DNA of 64,000 nt from CAWGXG01 sp963826505 (GCA_963826505.1 CAWGXG010000009.1:1-64000); one strand, 5' to 3'. Positions 9,263 to 19,232 are shown, counted from the stretch's first letter. The notes: generated by a model from the letters alone, not told the origin. Translations and numbers: made by a program.

Positions 9263-10603
9263 TCACGCCATCGGCAGCGCGTGGCGGCGCGGAGCCGCCG
9301 CCTGCACCGAATCATCCTCAAAGAAGAAGCGTTCGCCAAACGCGGGCTTCAGGTCCGTGAACCAGGTCGCTTCCGGATCGAAGCGGGCAAAGAACGGCCG
9401 CTTGACCCAGTCGGGATTGCGCGCCTGCAAGAAGGACAACACGAAGACTTTGTGCCCGCCGACGTGACTCACGCCGTGTATCAGCACTTTGCCGGGCGTG
9501 GTGGACATCACCGGACCACGTACCGTGCGCCCCAATCCCGATACCTGCCGGTAGGCATGGCGAAATATCTCGACCGAACGCGCCAGCGGCAGCTCGAAGT
9601 AATTCTTCGGACCGGTATCGCGGCTCACGAACATATAATAGGGCAGCATGCCCTGACGCACCCCGTCACGCCACAGGGACGCCCAGCTCTGTTCGCTGTC
9701 GTTGACGTAGCGGATCAGCGGGGCCTGCATGCGGATTTCGCAGCCCACATCCCGCAGACGGCGGATCGCACGTTGGGCAATGGGAGTCGCCATTTCACGC
9801 GGGTGGCTGAAGTGCGCCATGATGGCGACGTGCCGCCCGCTGGTGATGATCTGTTCAAACAGGCGCAGCAGGTCGTCAGCGTCGGGATCGGTGACGAAAC
9901 GCTGCGGCCAATAGGCGAGCGCCTTCGTCCCGATGCGGATCGTCTGGACGTGAGACAGTTCCAACCCCAACAGCGGCTCCATATAACGCCGCATAGCGCG
10001 CGTACTCATCACGCACGGGTCGCCGCCGGTGAACAGCACGTCCGTGACTGCGGGGTGCAGCCGCAAATACTGGACCAGTCCATCCACCTCGCGCGCCGCG
10101 AATTTCAAATCCTGATTCCCGATAAACTGGGCCCAGCGAAAACAGTACGAACAATAGGCGTGGCAGGTCTGGCCCTTGCTGGGGAAAAACAGCACCGTTT
10201 CGCGGTATTTGTGCTGGAGTCCGGATAGCGGCTTGCCGTTCAGCGTAGGGATGTTGTGTTCCATCTGTCCGGCGGGGTGAGGATTGTGGCGCATCTGGAT
10301 GGCATGCGCTGCCGCTTTGATCTGCTCTTCTGGCCCTTTGCGGCGGATCAGACGCGAGATGGCGTGGAATTCGTCATCGGACAACATGCCGCGCTGAGGA
10401 AATGTGAGTTGGTAAATAGGATCGTCGGGCACTTTGCTCCAATCGATCAGATGATCGGCCACGTAGCGGTTCGAGCGGAACGGGAAAACCGTCGAAACCA
10501 CATCGATCCCGTGTCGCACATCGGGCGGCAATGCATGGACCTGGGGCAGCTCGTCCAGGTTGCCGCGCGTGAGCGGTCGATAAATCCGGTCGCTGGGTGA
10601 CAT
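9263..10603 (-). CDS. Lysine 2,3-aminomutase-like radical SAM enzyme
   Basis: A 446-residue enzyme of the KamA family, which moves the alpha-amino group of lysine (or a related amino acid) to the beta carbon using S-adenosylmethionine, a [4Fe-4S] cluster and PLP. The cluster motif C-HAY-C-SY-C occupies residues about 147-154. Other family marks are LFTGGDPCVMS, IRIGTKALAYWP and a late PGKVLIHG segment. I start at the ATG at 10603, because AGGAGT sits 7 bases upstream; an in-frame ATG ten codons earlier has no such site. No beta-lysine acetyltransferase (ablB-like) gene is adjacent, so an osmolyte role is unproven. It could be glutamate 2,3-aminomutase-like or another relative. Confidence 0.88.
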   Translation of the reverse strand: MSPSDRIYRPLTRGNLDELPQVHALPPDVRHGIDVVSTVFPFRSNRYVADHLIDWSKVPDDPIYQLTFPQRGMLSDDEFHAISRLIRRKGPEEQIKAAAHAIQMRHNPHPAGQMEHNIPTLNGKPLSGLQHKYRETVLFFPSKGQTCHAYCSYCFRWAQFIGNQDLKFAAREVDGLVQYLRLHPAVTDVLFTGGDPCVMSTRAMRRYMEPLLGLELSHVQTIRIGTKALAYWPQRFVTDPDADDLLRLFEQIITSGRHVAIMAHFSHPREMATPIAQRAIRRLRDVGCEIRMQAPLIRYVNDSEQSWASLWRDGVRQGMLPYYMFVSRDTGPKNYFELPLARSVEIFRHAYRQVSGLGRTVRGPVMSTTPGKVLIHGVSHVGGHKVFVLSFLQARNPDWVKRPFFARFDPEATWFTDLKPAFGERFFFEDDSVQAAAPRRHALPMA

Positions 10604-10633
10604 TGTTAAAACTCCTATTCTTCTATAAGCCAT

Positions 10634-11132
10634 ATTTCATTAATGGCGAATGATCACACCCTACAGGGCCCTCTCCTTGGCAGCCTAAAGCGTCGCAACA
10701 CAAGCGCGGCGCCAGCGTCGACTACAGAGAAGTCGTTCAGAACGGCAATCAGCGGCCCGGCCATATCGGAAAGGACAGCATGGTGGTTGGCGACAGGGCC
10801 AAAACGAGCTAAAACCCCATCAATGCGACTGAGCGCGTGCAGAAAATGTCGATGTCGAGCAGCGGCAGCGGTACTACATGGTCACAAACGCACGGAAATT
10901 TACGCGCAACTTCGCCCCCAATGACGGGGACAGCTGAGGAACAGCGTCATTCGGACACAATTATCCTTACCTGTTATTGTACCCTGAAAGGGCCGTTTTT
11001 CCAACGCGGCGGAAGTGTGAAAATAATAAAGAAACCATTGACGCGTCTACCGAACCGGCCAGCGCGACGCTTCGTTTTTGGCGTGTTACGGGAAGACCTT
11101 CGAACTTCCGATCCAGTCACATCACGACTTTC
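10634..11132. other. Long non-coding stretch between the aminomutase-like gene and the candidate small RNA
   Basis: Two overlapping open frames of about 90-100 codons occur here. They have no convincing ribosome site or recognisable family and look random. I see no clear RNA gene or repeat. The upstream edge should carry the promoter of the leftward aminomutase-like gene. Confidence 0.5.
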
Positions 11133-11162
11133 TTGACTCAAAAACCCGATCCGTGATACAGT
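11133..11162 (+). promoter_or_regulatory. Sigma-70-like promoter of a candidate small RNA
   Basis: TTGACT at 11133-11138 and TACAGT at 11157-11162 are separated by 18 bases. Transcription would start near 11169, directly before a hairpin. Confidence 0.5.
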
Positions 11163-11168
11163 GAATGC

Positions 11169-11300
11169 AGTAGCCAGTGTGATGTTCGATGGCTACCTGT
11201 CAAGAAATGAAGGATCCTCGAAAGGAGCGACCATACATCTTGACAACCGAATACGAACATTGAGCCAGGATCACCCTTTGATGTGGTCCTGGCTCAATGT
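11169..11300 (+). ncRNA. Candidate small RNA with two strong hairpins (no known family)
   Basis: Starting at the predicted transcription start there is a 7-bp hairpin (GTAGCCA at 11170-11176 with TGGCTAC at 11190-11196). An AAAGGAG sequence follows, then an 18-bp hairpin (11257-11274 with 11283-11300) broken only by one G-U pair, with the loop CCTTTGAT. No long T-tract follows, so the 3' end is uncertain. No protein frame of note covers it. Alternatives are a far upstream leader of the gene at 11464 or an orphan inverted repeat. Confidence 0.4.
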
Positions 11301-11414
11301 CTATTGGCCCATTCTCCTCGTTTGTCACCCCGTTCCCCGGCCAGCGTAGTTCGTGCGTAGGACGGCCGCCCACGCGGCGTAAGGCACTCGTATCTAATGA
11401 TTTTGCCCACTTTC

Positions 11415-11423
11415 TGCTATGAT
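11415..11423 (+). promoter_or_regulatory. Extended -10 promoter of the secreted protein gene
   Basis: TGCTATGAT matches the extended -10 form; no good -35 lies 17 bases upstream. The gene starts about 34 bases after the expected transcription start. Confidence 0.5.
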
Positions 11424-11463
11424 CGTGCTACCATAAGTCCTAACCTTAAACAGGAGAACTACC

Positions 11464-12261
11464 ATGAAACGCTCGCTCTTCGCCCTGGTCCTGACGCTGC
11501 TCCTGGGCCTGTCTCCGGCGCTGGCGCAAAACGGGGGATCAAACACGGTAATGTTCAATCATTTCAGCTTCACACTTGACCCGATGCTCGCGTCGAATGT
11601 CAGCATCGCGCAAGTGCCCGGCGACCCGCCCGATCTGGCCCAACCTGGGGGACCGCAGGCAGCCCATACCGAATTCATCCTGACCAAGGAACTCCTCAGC
11701 ACGGGCGCACCTGTCCCCAGTATTCTGGACGCTGATGTCGCCATTCTCGTCTTCCCGGTGGAAAACTTCGCGCCCTACGATTTTTACGCCATGCGGCGCG
11801 AGGCGATGCAAGAACTGCTGCTCACGCGGCCCAATCTGGACGATTACATGGTCCCCTTGTCCAACGAGAGCAACACTGAGCTGCCTTTCCTGCCGGTCTT
11901 CCCTGCTGCCCAGGTGATCCGCGCGCGGGCGCAGTATGTGGATGGCGTCGACGTGTCGGGCGTGAGCTATATCACGTTCTTCAGCCAGGGCATCACGCCC
12001 TTCACCAGCGACAGCTTCATGTACACGTTCCAGGGCCTGACGCATGACGGCACGGCCTATGTCTCGATGATCGCCAAGCTGAACACCGACCTGTTCCCGG
12101 CACAAATCGCGCCCGATTTCAACATGGACAGCTTTGTCGCGACCATGCAGCAGTACAACATCGACAGCATCGCGACATTGAACGCCGCCAGTCCGGACGC
12201 TTTCTCTCCGTCTCTGAACACGTTGGACGCGCTGGTCGCCAGCTTTAGAGTCGTGAAATAG
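11464..12261 (+). CDS. Secreted protein of unknown function
   Basis: A 265-residue protein with a clear signal peptide (MKRSLFALVLTLLLGLSPALAQ, cleaved after ALA). I do not recognise the family. The mature part has no cysteine and no obvious catalytic motif. It is rich in Phe, Asp and Thr, and several segments look like beta-strands (GVSYITFFSQGITPF, MYTFQGLTHDGTAYVSMIA). CAGGAGAACTACC precedes the ATG and the start is unambiguous. It has its own promoter and converges on the DNPH1-like gene, so context gives no hint of its job. Confidence 0.75.
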   Translation: MKRSLFALVLTLLLGLSPALAQNGGSNTVMFNHFSFTLDPMLASNVSIAQVPGDPPDLAQPGGPQAAHTEFILTKELLSTGAPVPSILDADVAILVFPVENFAPYDFYAMRREAMQELLLTRPNLDDYMVPLSNESNTELPFLPVFPAAQVIRARAQYVDGVDVSGVSYITFFSQGITPFTSDSFMYTFQGLTHDGTAYVSMIAKLNTDLFPAQIAPDFNMDSFVATMQQYNIDSIATLNAASPDAFSPSLNTLDALVASFRVVK

Positions 12262-12274
12262 GACGCGCGCCGGG

Positions 12275-12721
12275 TTATTCGGCCGGCAGCCGCGCCAGGA
12301 AGTGATCGATCGCCGCTAAGGCGTGATCGAGATCGGGATAGAACACCAGCCGCAGTCCCGGATGAGGATTGCCGGTCAGCATAGCCGACAACGAGGTACC
12401 TTCGCGACACAGGCACAGCACGGGTCGCTCCCGGTGGTGGAGCATGTAAGAAATCTCGTAGCCAACGCCAAGCGAAGGTACCGTCACCTCGGCCACCACC
12501 GCGTCAGCCATCGCCAACCGCTCTAAATCATGCACATAAATCTGCGCATCAGTCAGACCGCGCTCCTCCTCGTCAAGAGTCGCCGAACCCACTTCCTCCG
12601 ACAGCACCACACAGCCCATATCAATAAGGTGCGCGACCAACGCGGCATAGGTGGGCTGCAGCGCGCGTCCGGCGCGGATCGCTCCGGCAAAATACACAGC
12701 AGGTGAAGGGTGATCGGTCAT
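12275..12721 (-). CDS. DNPH1/Rcl-like 2'-deoxynucleoside 5'-phosphate N-hydrolase
   Basis: A 148-residue protein of the nucleoside 2-deoxyribosyltransferase fold. It follows the eukaryotic DNPH1 (Rcl) pattern closely: YFAGAIRAGR near the start, a VLSEEVG segment, DLERLAMADAVVAEVTVPS and LGVGYEI, then LCLCR and LSAML. DNPH1 splits the glycosidic bond of deoxynucleoside monophosphates, including damaged or modified ones, so a house-cleaning role in nucleotide pools is likely. I start at ATG 12721, because AAGGAG lies just upstream; a TTG start six codons earlier would overlap that site. Confidence 0.82.
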   Translation of the reverse strand: MTDHPSPAVYFAGAIRAGRALQPTYAALVAHLIDMGCVVLSEEVGSATLDEEERGLTDAQIYVHDLERLAMADAVVAEVTVPSLGVGYEISYMLHHRERPVLCLCREGTSLSAMLTGNPHPGLRLVFYPDLDHALAAIDHFLARLPAE

Positions 12722-12769
12722 CGCTGGCTCCTTCAATATTGAAATAAAGCATAAAGAACGGTCTATTTT

Positions 12770-13114
12770 CTAAGATTCCCCGGCAGACTGCGGCGTCAGC
12801 TCCACGATCAACCCGTCGCTCCACTCGTATTTCGCCTCCATCAGCGCCGCAACGGCAGCCGCCAACGCTGGTTCGGCGGCGGGATCGATCGCGCGCCCGG
12901 TGCCGGGTGACGTCGTCTCACCCACGCGCAGGGTGATCGCCGGGTTGTGCCGGATATTTTGTACCCAGTGCGATTGCTCGCGGTGTTCGGATACGATGTA
13001 GTAGCGCCCCTGGTAGGCGACAAACCAGATCTCAATTGTGTGGGGATTGCCGGACTTCCACCCGGTGGTAGTGACGTATAAATAGGGTGGTTCGGTGTTT
13101 GCGTCCTGACTCAT
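12770..13114 (-). CDS. Ddn/DUF385-type nitroreductase-family (deazaflavin- or flavin-binding) protein
   Basis: A 114-residue split-barrel protein. YLYVTTTGWKSGNPHTIEIWFV followed by YYIVSEHREQSHWVQNIRHNP is the usual N-terminal pattern of the F420-dependent nitroreductase-like family (DUF385), close to pyridoxamine-phosphate-oxidase-like proteins. It probably binds a flavin or deazaflavin and reduces small molecules, but no substrate can be named. Forty-eight bases separate it from the DNPH1-like gene, on the same strand, so the two may be co-transcribed. Confidence 0.72.
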   Translation of the reverse strand: MSQDANTEPPYLYVTTTGWKSGNPHTIEIWFVAYQGRYYIVSEHREQSHWVQNIRHNPAITLRVGETTSPGTGRAIDPAAEPALAAAVAALMEAKYEWSDGLIVELTPQSAGES

Positions 13115-13278
13115 GTGCAGTGGTCCTCGGCTCGGCCATTATGAATGGGTGTAACACATCGCTCCCTCGCGTGCCAACTCCAGGCGCCGCCCGGGTTGCA
13201 AATTCACGCCAGATAGTTTAGCTTTCTCAGCAGAGGCAGATGCCTCTGGCGTTCCCATGCAGCTGAGGGGAGCACAGC

Positions 13279-15115
13279 ATGCGATTCCCCGAACGGTATT
13301 ATCACTGGCAGTGGCGCTTGCAGGCCAGCGTCGAGGCGCTGTGGCCGCTCGTCAGCAATACGAACCGCTTCGACCACGACTCCGGCGTGCCGGCGGCGAC
13401 GGGCGTCATCTATGCGCAGTCGCCACAGGATTATGGGCGCCAGCGCGTGCGGCTGGCGAAGTTTGGTGTGCCGCTCGAATATGTGCAAGAACCGTTCGAA
13501 TGGACCTACCCTCAGCGCTTTGGTGTCGTGCGCCAGTACACGCGCGGTCCGCTGGCTGAAATGCGCATCCGGTTGGCGCTCGCGCCGCAAGACGATGGCA
13601 GCACTCAGCTCGACTACGAAGTCTGGGCACGCCCGCGTGGGCTGCTCGGCCTGCTCGGCATCCCGGTGCAGATCGGCATCATCTCACGGCGCGCCTTCGC
13701 GCGCAGTTTCGCCGCGTATGATCACCTCCTGGAAGCGGGACAACCTCCATTAGGAGCCGCGCACGCGGAACGACTCCCGGCAGCGGCGCGCAAACGAATC
13801 GAAGCTGCGCGCGCGGCGCTGCTGGCGGATGGCGTGGACTCCGCGTTGTTGGACCGCCTGATCGACACGATCGAAAGCGCCGATCCGATCTCGCTGGCGC
13901 GGCTGCAACCGTTTGTGCTGGCCGATCATTGGGGCGCGGAACGCAGCGCCGTGCTGACGCTGTGCCTGTGGGCGACGCGGCGCGGTTTGCTCGATCTGCA
14001 ATGGGATTTGTTGTGCCCGACCTGCCGGGGCGCGAACGAGAGCGTGCCCACGCTGGGCGGGATCAACCGCACGGTGCACTGCAACATGTGCAACATGGAC
14101 TACACCGCCAACTTCGACCGTTCCGTCGAGCTGACGTTCCGCCCCAACGCGGCCATTCGCGCCGTGGAACGCGGCGTGTATTGCGTTGGTGGCCCGCAGG
14201 ATACGCCGCACGTCACCGCGCAGCATCTGCTCGCGTCCGGTGAGAGCATCGACATCACGCCCCTGCTCGAAGAGGGGCATTACCGGCTGCGCGCGCCCGC
14301 GCTGCCCGGCGGGCAGAGTTCTGGTAGCCGGGCCCGGAGGCGAGCGCGAAACGACCCTCGACGCTCACCCGCACGGCTGGCACAATGACGAGCCGTATGT
14401 CGACACGCATCCCACGCTACATCTGGTCAACCAGAGCGGCAGCGAGCAGTTGTTCATCCTGGAGCGCACCGCGTGGAGCGACCTGGCCGCCACCGCCGCC
14501 GAAGTCACCATGCAGCAGAGTTTCCGCGACCTGTTCGCCAGCGAGGCGTTGCGGCCCGGTGAACGGATTTCGGTCGGGACTTTGGCGATCCTGTTCACCG
14601 ATCTGCGCGGCTCGACGCGGCTCTACCGCGAGATCGGGGACGCGCCCGCCTTCGGGTTGGTGATGGATCATTTCGACATCCTGCGCGCGACGGTCAACGC
14701 GGAAGGGGGCGTCGTCGTCAAGACCTTGGGCGACTCGATCATGGCCGCCTTCCGGCAGCCGGTCGCGGCCCTGCGCGCCGGGCTGCTCGCCCAACAGCGG
14801 CTGGCCGCGCCCGCCGGGAACCAACCCGCCCTCCAACTCAAGGTGGGGCTGCACTTCGGCCCGGCGATCGCCGTATCGCTCAATGACCGGCTGGATTATT
14901 TCGGCTCGACGGTCAATATCGCCGCGCGGCTGGAGAGCCTGTCCAGTGGTGCGGACGTGGTCGTTTCGGCGGAAGTCTGCGCCGACCCGGAGATCGGGGA
15001 ATGGCTGTCTGCCCAGGCGGATAACCTGGACATCGCTCCTATGCGGGCCGTACTCAAAGGGTTCGACCAGGAGCATTTCGACCTGTGCTGCGTTAAATTG
15101 ACCGGCCCGCTGTGA
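13279..15115 (+). CDS. START-like/zinc-ribbon/class III adenylate or guanylate cyclase (one frame shift)
   Basis: About 611 residues once the frame is restored near 14317. Residues about 1-160 look like an SRPBCC/START-like ligand pocket (FPERYYHWQWRLQAS, then VRQYTRGPLAEMRIR). Next comes a DUF5939-like region with a zinc ribbon (CPTC about residue 253, CNMC about 272). The C-terminal class III cyclase shows FTDLRGSTRLYREIG with the first metal aspartate, VVKTLGDSIMAAF with the second, and the transition-state motif VNIAARLES. It should make cAMP or cGMP in response to a small hydrophobic or zinc signal. No membrane segment is visible, so it is likely cytosolic. GAGGGGAG precedes the ATG. The CpaF-like ATPase follows 40 bases later. 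Confidence 0.87.
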
Positions 15116-15155
15116 GCCTGCCCTGACCCGATCGGACACTTGAAAGGACCCGGCT

Positions 15156-16502
15156 ATGCCGCTGTTCGACCATCTTAACGCGCCATCCGATCCCGCCCCT
15201 GACGATCCGTCGGGCAACGGCAATGGCAACGGCCACCGCCCGCCTGCCGATCTCTCGCCGATCGTGCCGGGGCGTGGGGGACGTCCCAGTTTTTCTTTGG
15301 AAGCGCTGCGCGAACTGGTCCAGAGCCAGTTTCACGCCGAAACCGCCCACCGTCCTGACATCCTGCGCGACCTGACCACGGAAAGCGAGCGCCGCGCATT
15401 GGTGCGCGAAGTGACCGAGTACGTGCTGGCGGTCGAAGCGATCACGCTGTCCGCCGCCGACAAAATTGCGCTGATCGAGCGCGCCTACCGCTACCTGTTC
15501 ACGTTCGGTCCGCTCGATGACGCGCTGCGCGATGACAGCGTCACCGAGATCACGATCAATGGTCCTGCGGCGATCCACGTCCGGCACGGCCTGGGACCGC
15601 TCGAACCGGTCAGCGCCGCGTTCGATGATCGCGAGCACCTGGGCACGCTGATCCAGCGCCTGCTGCCCGGCGATAATCCGTTTGTCGAAGCTGGTCTGGT
15701 CATGCTCAACCGCACGGCGCGCGTGAGTCTCGTCGCGCCGCCCATCAGCCCGGATTACAGCCTGACAATCCGCTTGCATCCCGCCCACGCGCTGACTCTG
15801 GACGATCTGCGGGAGCGCTTCGGCGTACTGCCTGCCGAGGGCGCAGATCTGCTGCGCGCGGTGCTGGCCGCCGATCACGGCTTGCTGATCGTGGGCGATG
15901 TGGCGCTGGGCAAAACGACGCTGGCCGGGGCGCTGATCCCGGCGCTGTACGGCACGCTGACTGCCGTTGAGCGCGCGCCCGAATTGGATTTGCCGCCCGA
16001 AGCCATGCGCCTGACGCCGGTTCCTCCGGCGGAGGATCAGCCCGGCATCGGATTCGCGGAGCAGCTTAGGGCCGCGCTGGACGGGTCGCCGGACTGGCTG
16101 GTCGTGGACGAGATTCGCGGCGACGAAGCCGCCCCGCTGTGGGACCTGCTAGCGCGTGAGGACGCGCCGCGCTGTCTGCTGGTTTTTCGTGGAGCCGGAC
16201 AGCCCGACCGGCTGCGCAGCGCGTTGAGTATGGTCGTGCGCAAAGCCCACCCGGCCATCGAGCAGGCGGCGATTCACCGTGCCCTGGCGCAGCATCTGCC
16301 GTTTGTGGCGGTCCTCAAACGCACGGCGAGCGGTCCGCGCTTGAGCACGATCGGCGCGTGGGCGCTCAGCCCGGACGCTGAAACGCTCGACTTGCGCCCG
16401 CTGATCACGCTGCACGGCGAGCATTGGCAGATTACCGGTCAGCGATCTCCGCGCGATGTGACGCTGCCGCCGGACTTCTGGGAGCCGCGCGACCTATCCT
16501 GA
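15156..16502 (+). CDS. CpaF/VirB11-like secretion ATPase, divergent and orphan
   Basis: A 448-residue protein of the type II/IV secretion ATPase class. An N-terminal disordered part with repeated Asn-Gly is followed by the CpaF N-domain (TEITINGPAAIHVRHG). The Walker A reads GDVALGKTT; it keeps GKT but lacks the usual glycine-serine lead. The Asp/Walker-B region reads WLVVDEIRGDEAAPLWDLL, replacing the usual GEVRGxEA. The conserved His box (GHDGSxxTxHA) is missing: the matching part reads CLLVFRGAGQPDRL. No Tad/Flp pilus genes are nearby. It may be a regulatory or degenerate family member. It lies 40 bases after the cyclase gene and is probably in the same transcript. Confidence 0.75.
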   Translation: MPLFDHLNAPSDPAPDDPSGNGNGNGHRPPADLSPIVPGRGGRPSFSLEALRELVQSQFHAETAHRPDILRDLTTESERRALVREVTEYVLAVEAITLSAADKIALIERAYRYLFTFGPLDDALRDDSVTEITINGPAAIHVRHGLGPLEPVSAAFDDREHLGTLIQRLLPGDNPFVEAGLVMLNRTARVSLVAPPISPDYSLTIRLHPAHALTLDDLRERFGVLPAEGADLLRAVLAADHGLLIVGDVALGKTTLAGALIPALYGTLTAVERAPELDLPPEAMRLTPVPPAEDQPGIGFAEQLRAALDGSPDWLVVDEIRGDEAAPLWDLLAREDAPRCLLVFRGAGQPDRLRSALSMVVRKAHPAIEQAAIHRALAQHLPFVAVLKRTASGPRLSTIGAWALSPDAETLDLRPLITLHGEHWQITGQRSPRDVTLPPDFWEPRDLS

Positions 16503-16544
16503 TCCGTACCCATTACAGAATCGCACCTCGGAGTAGCCCGCCCT

Positions 16545-19095
16545 ATGAACGCTGACCGCCTGCCCCGTCTGTTATCGCTCGTGCTGATCGTCGCGCTGGG
16601 CGCGGCCCCGTTGGTCGGATGGGCAGCCCCGATCCCCGCCGAGGCCCAGACGCCCGATCACGGGATCCCGCTGGCGGCCCTGGCCGGAATCGTGTTCCCT
16701 GGCGTCAAATCGCCGCCGTCGGCCTTCGGCGTGTATCTGGGGCGCGGGCTGGTGATCACCAACTGGCACCCCTGGACGCTCGACGGGCGCTATTACACGG
16801 TCGACGATCCGCCTATCTCGCCCAGCCGCCAGATCGCCGAATACGACGGGGACGGGATTCCCGAGCCGGGCGAGCAGATGGCCGATTTCGCCGATTGTGA
16901 CGGGACCTGGACGCCGCTGGCCGAAGCCGAGGGCACCTGCCAGCCGTTCGTGCGCATGGCGGGAGCAGGCTTCGTCTTCCCCGGCGCGGGCGATGCGCGC
17001 GACGCAGAGCCGGTGCCGATCCTGGGGCTGGTCTACGCCAACCGCGCCCACGACATCGCGCTGTTCTCGGTAGACGCGGACGCGGTCGAGGCGCGCGGCG
17101 TGATCCCCGCCCGCCTGAGCTTCGAGCCACCTACCCTGGACACGACCGTCGTCAGCACGGCCCCACACGCCGACCAGCCGCCCGACGTGATCGGCGGGAC
17201 AGTAGACTCCTGGCAGGATACTCCCCTGCCCGCCGACGCGGCCACGCCTGGGCGGGCCGTGGCAGGTGCCGTCTGTGGTGCTGCACGCGGATAGTCCGCT
17301 GCCGGAAGGCGCGCCCGTGTTCAACACGAGCAGTGGTGATCTGATCGGGCTAGTGTGGCGGGGCGGGGACTCGGCCGGGGATACCTGGGTCACACCCGCC
17401 GCCGCGTGGAGCCAGGCGCTTGACGCCGCTAACGCCGTGCTCCCCAACACGGCGCTGACCGCCGTATTGGTGAACGCCCGCATCACGGCGGCGCTGACTT
17501 CGGTCAGCCGGGGCGATCCGCTCGCGCCGGAACTGGGCAGCCGCGATCTTGACGTGCTGCATTACGCGCTCGACCTGGCCTTCGACGTGGACGCGGGCAC
17601 GCTCAGGGGGACGGCGGTGCTCGACGTGCGCATCATGACGCACCAGCTGGCGGCGTTGGCGCTGGATGCTGCCGAACTGGACGTGACGCGCGTCAGCGTG
17701 GACGGAGCCGACGCGCCCTACACCGCCAAGCAGAACAAGCTGGTGATCCAGCTTCCCAGACCGGTCGCCTATGGGACGCTCGTTCAGGTGGCGATCACCT
17801 ACAGCGCTGCACCGCAGCCGTTCCGCAGCCGCTATATGCCGTTTTTCGACATCGGCATGTTTTTCACGGAGGGGCGCGTCTCCACGCTCAATGAGCCGGA
17901 CGCCGCACATACCTGGTTCCCCTGCAACGATCACCCCTCGGACCGCGCGACCTATGACTTCCGGCTGCGTGTGCCGAAGGGATTGGTCGCCGTGGCGAAC
18001 GGGCAGCCAGTCGGTGATCCCACCGATAACGGCGACGGCACGCGCACCTTTGTGTGGAACATGCCCTACCCGATGGCGACATATCTGGCGATGGTCGCCA
18101 TCGCCGATTACACCGTCAGCGAGGAACAAACCCCCGACGGCGTGACCATCCGCAATTACGTCTACAGCGACCACGCGGACGAGGCGGGCGACCTCTTCGC
18201 CGCGACCGCGCCCGCTCTGGACGAGCTGGCCGCGTTGTTCGGCCCATACCCGTTCGCCAGTTACGGGCATGTGGTTGTACCGCGCGTGGGGATGGCGCTC
18301 GAAACGCAGACCATGACGATCATGCCGGACAGCGTGCTGGATATGTCGGGGGTTGAGATTCACGATCTACTGGTGCACGAGCTGGCGCATCAATGGTTCG
18401 GCAACACCGTCACGCCGGGGACGTGGGCCGATATCTGGCTGAACGAGGGCTTCGCCACGCTGGCCGAGTGGCTAGCGCGCGAAGTGGAACAGGGGGCGAC
18501 CTCGGCCATCGCGGCGCGCAGCACGTCAGAGCAGTCGCTGCTGACCGATCAACGCGCTACCCCGCTGATCGCCCCCGAGCCGGGCGAGATGTTCGGCATC
18601 GCCAGCTATGACAAAGGGGCGTGGGTGCTGCACATGCTGCGTAATACGCTGGGCGACAGCACGTTTTTCGCGCTGCTGCACGCCTATCTGGCGGAGTTTG
18701 CTCAGCGCCCGGCGACAACGCTCGACCTGTGGCAGTTGGCCGAACAGGTCAGCGGACAGGACCTCGCGTGGTTCTTCGATCAATGGCTGCTGCAAGGCGG
18801 CATTCCGCGCTATACGCTCTATTGGACCGAATCAGACACGGGCGCGGATGTGCTGCTGTGTCCGACGCGGCCCGGCACGTATACGCTCGACCTGCCGCTG
18901 CGCTTCGCCGCCGACACCCAACAGTGGGACGCGCTGCTGCCGGTGCCGGGCGCATCGGCGCGCGGGACGTTCGATCTGCCCTTCATCCCCACGCGCCTGA
19001 TTCCCGACCCCGATCAGAACGTGCTGGCGGGCGTGCAGGTCCAGCCGATCACTGCGCTGCCCGTGCTGTGTCCGCCGCCGGTGGCCGTGCCGTGA
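16545..19095 (+). CDS. Secreted M1-family aminopeptidase with N-terminal trypsin-like domain (one frame shift)
   Basis: About 850 residues across a frame change near 17252. After a signal peptide (cleavage about residue 31) comes a trypsin-like domain: VYLGRGLVITNWHPW supplies the histidine and AHDIALFSVD the aspartate, but where GxSGSPVF is expected the sequence reads PEGAPVF, so the serine is lost. The M1 part follows, with HELAHQWFG (zinc, near residue 611), NEGFATLAEWL (third zinc ligand 18 residues on) and an upstream GMALETQTM in place of the usual GAMEN, which is atypical. Function: release of N-terminal amino acids from extracellular peptides. The inactive front domain may serve binding. 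It starts 42 bases after the CpaF-like gene. Confidence 0.86.
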
Positions 19096-19123
19096 CTTCT
19101 TAGAGACCTTTGAGAAGCTGATT

Positions 19124-19210
19124 CAGCCCCTCCCAAAATCCCTCTGCGCGTGGCGGAGAGGGACTTCTGACGCCTTTCCCTTCCCCCACGGGTTGGAGGA
19201 AAGGCCGGGA
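19124..19210. repeat. Two-hairpin palindromic repeat
   Basis: It starts CAGCCCCTCCCAAAATC, then CCCTCT (19140-19145) pairs with AGAGGG (19157-19162) and CCTTTCC (19172-19178) pairs with GGAAAGG (19198-19204). It lies between two converging genes. The opening words recur inside the permease gene at 46426. Confidence 0.7.
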
Positions 19211-19232
19211 TAGCGGCATTTCGAGCAGTTTC

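Noticed and set aside
10643..11136. Two rightward frames of about 95 codons
   Set aside because: No ribosome site, odd composition, no family pattern.
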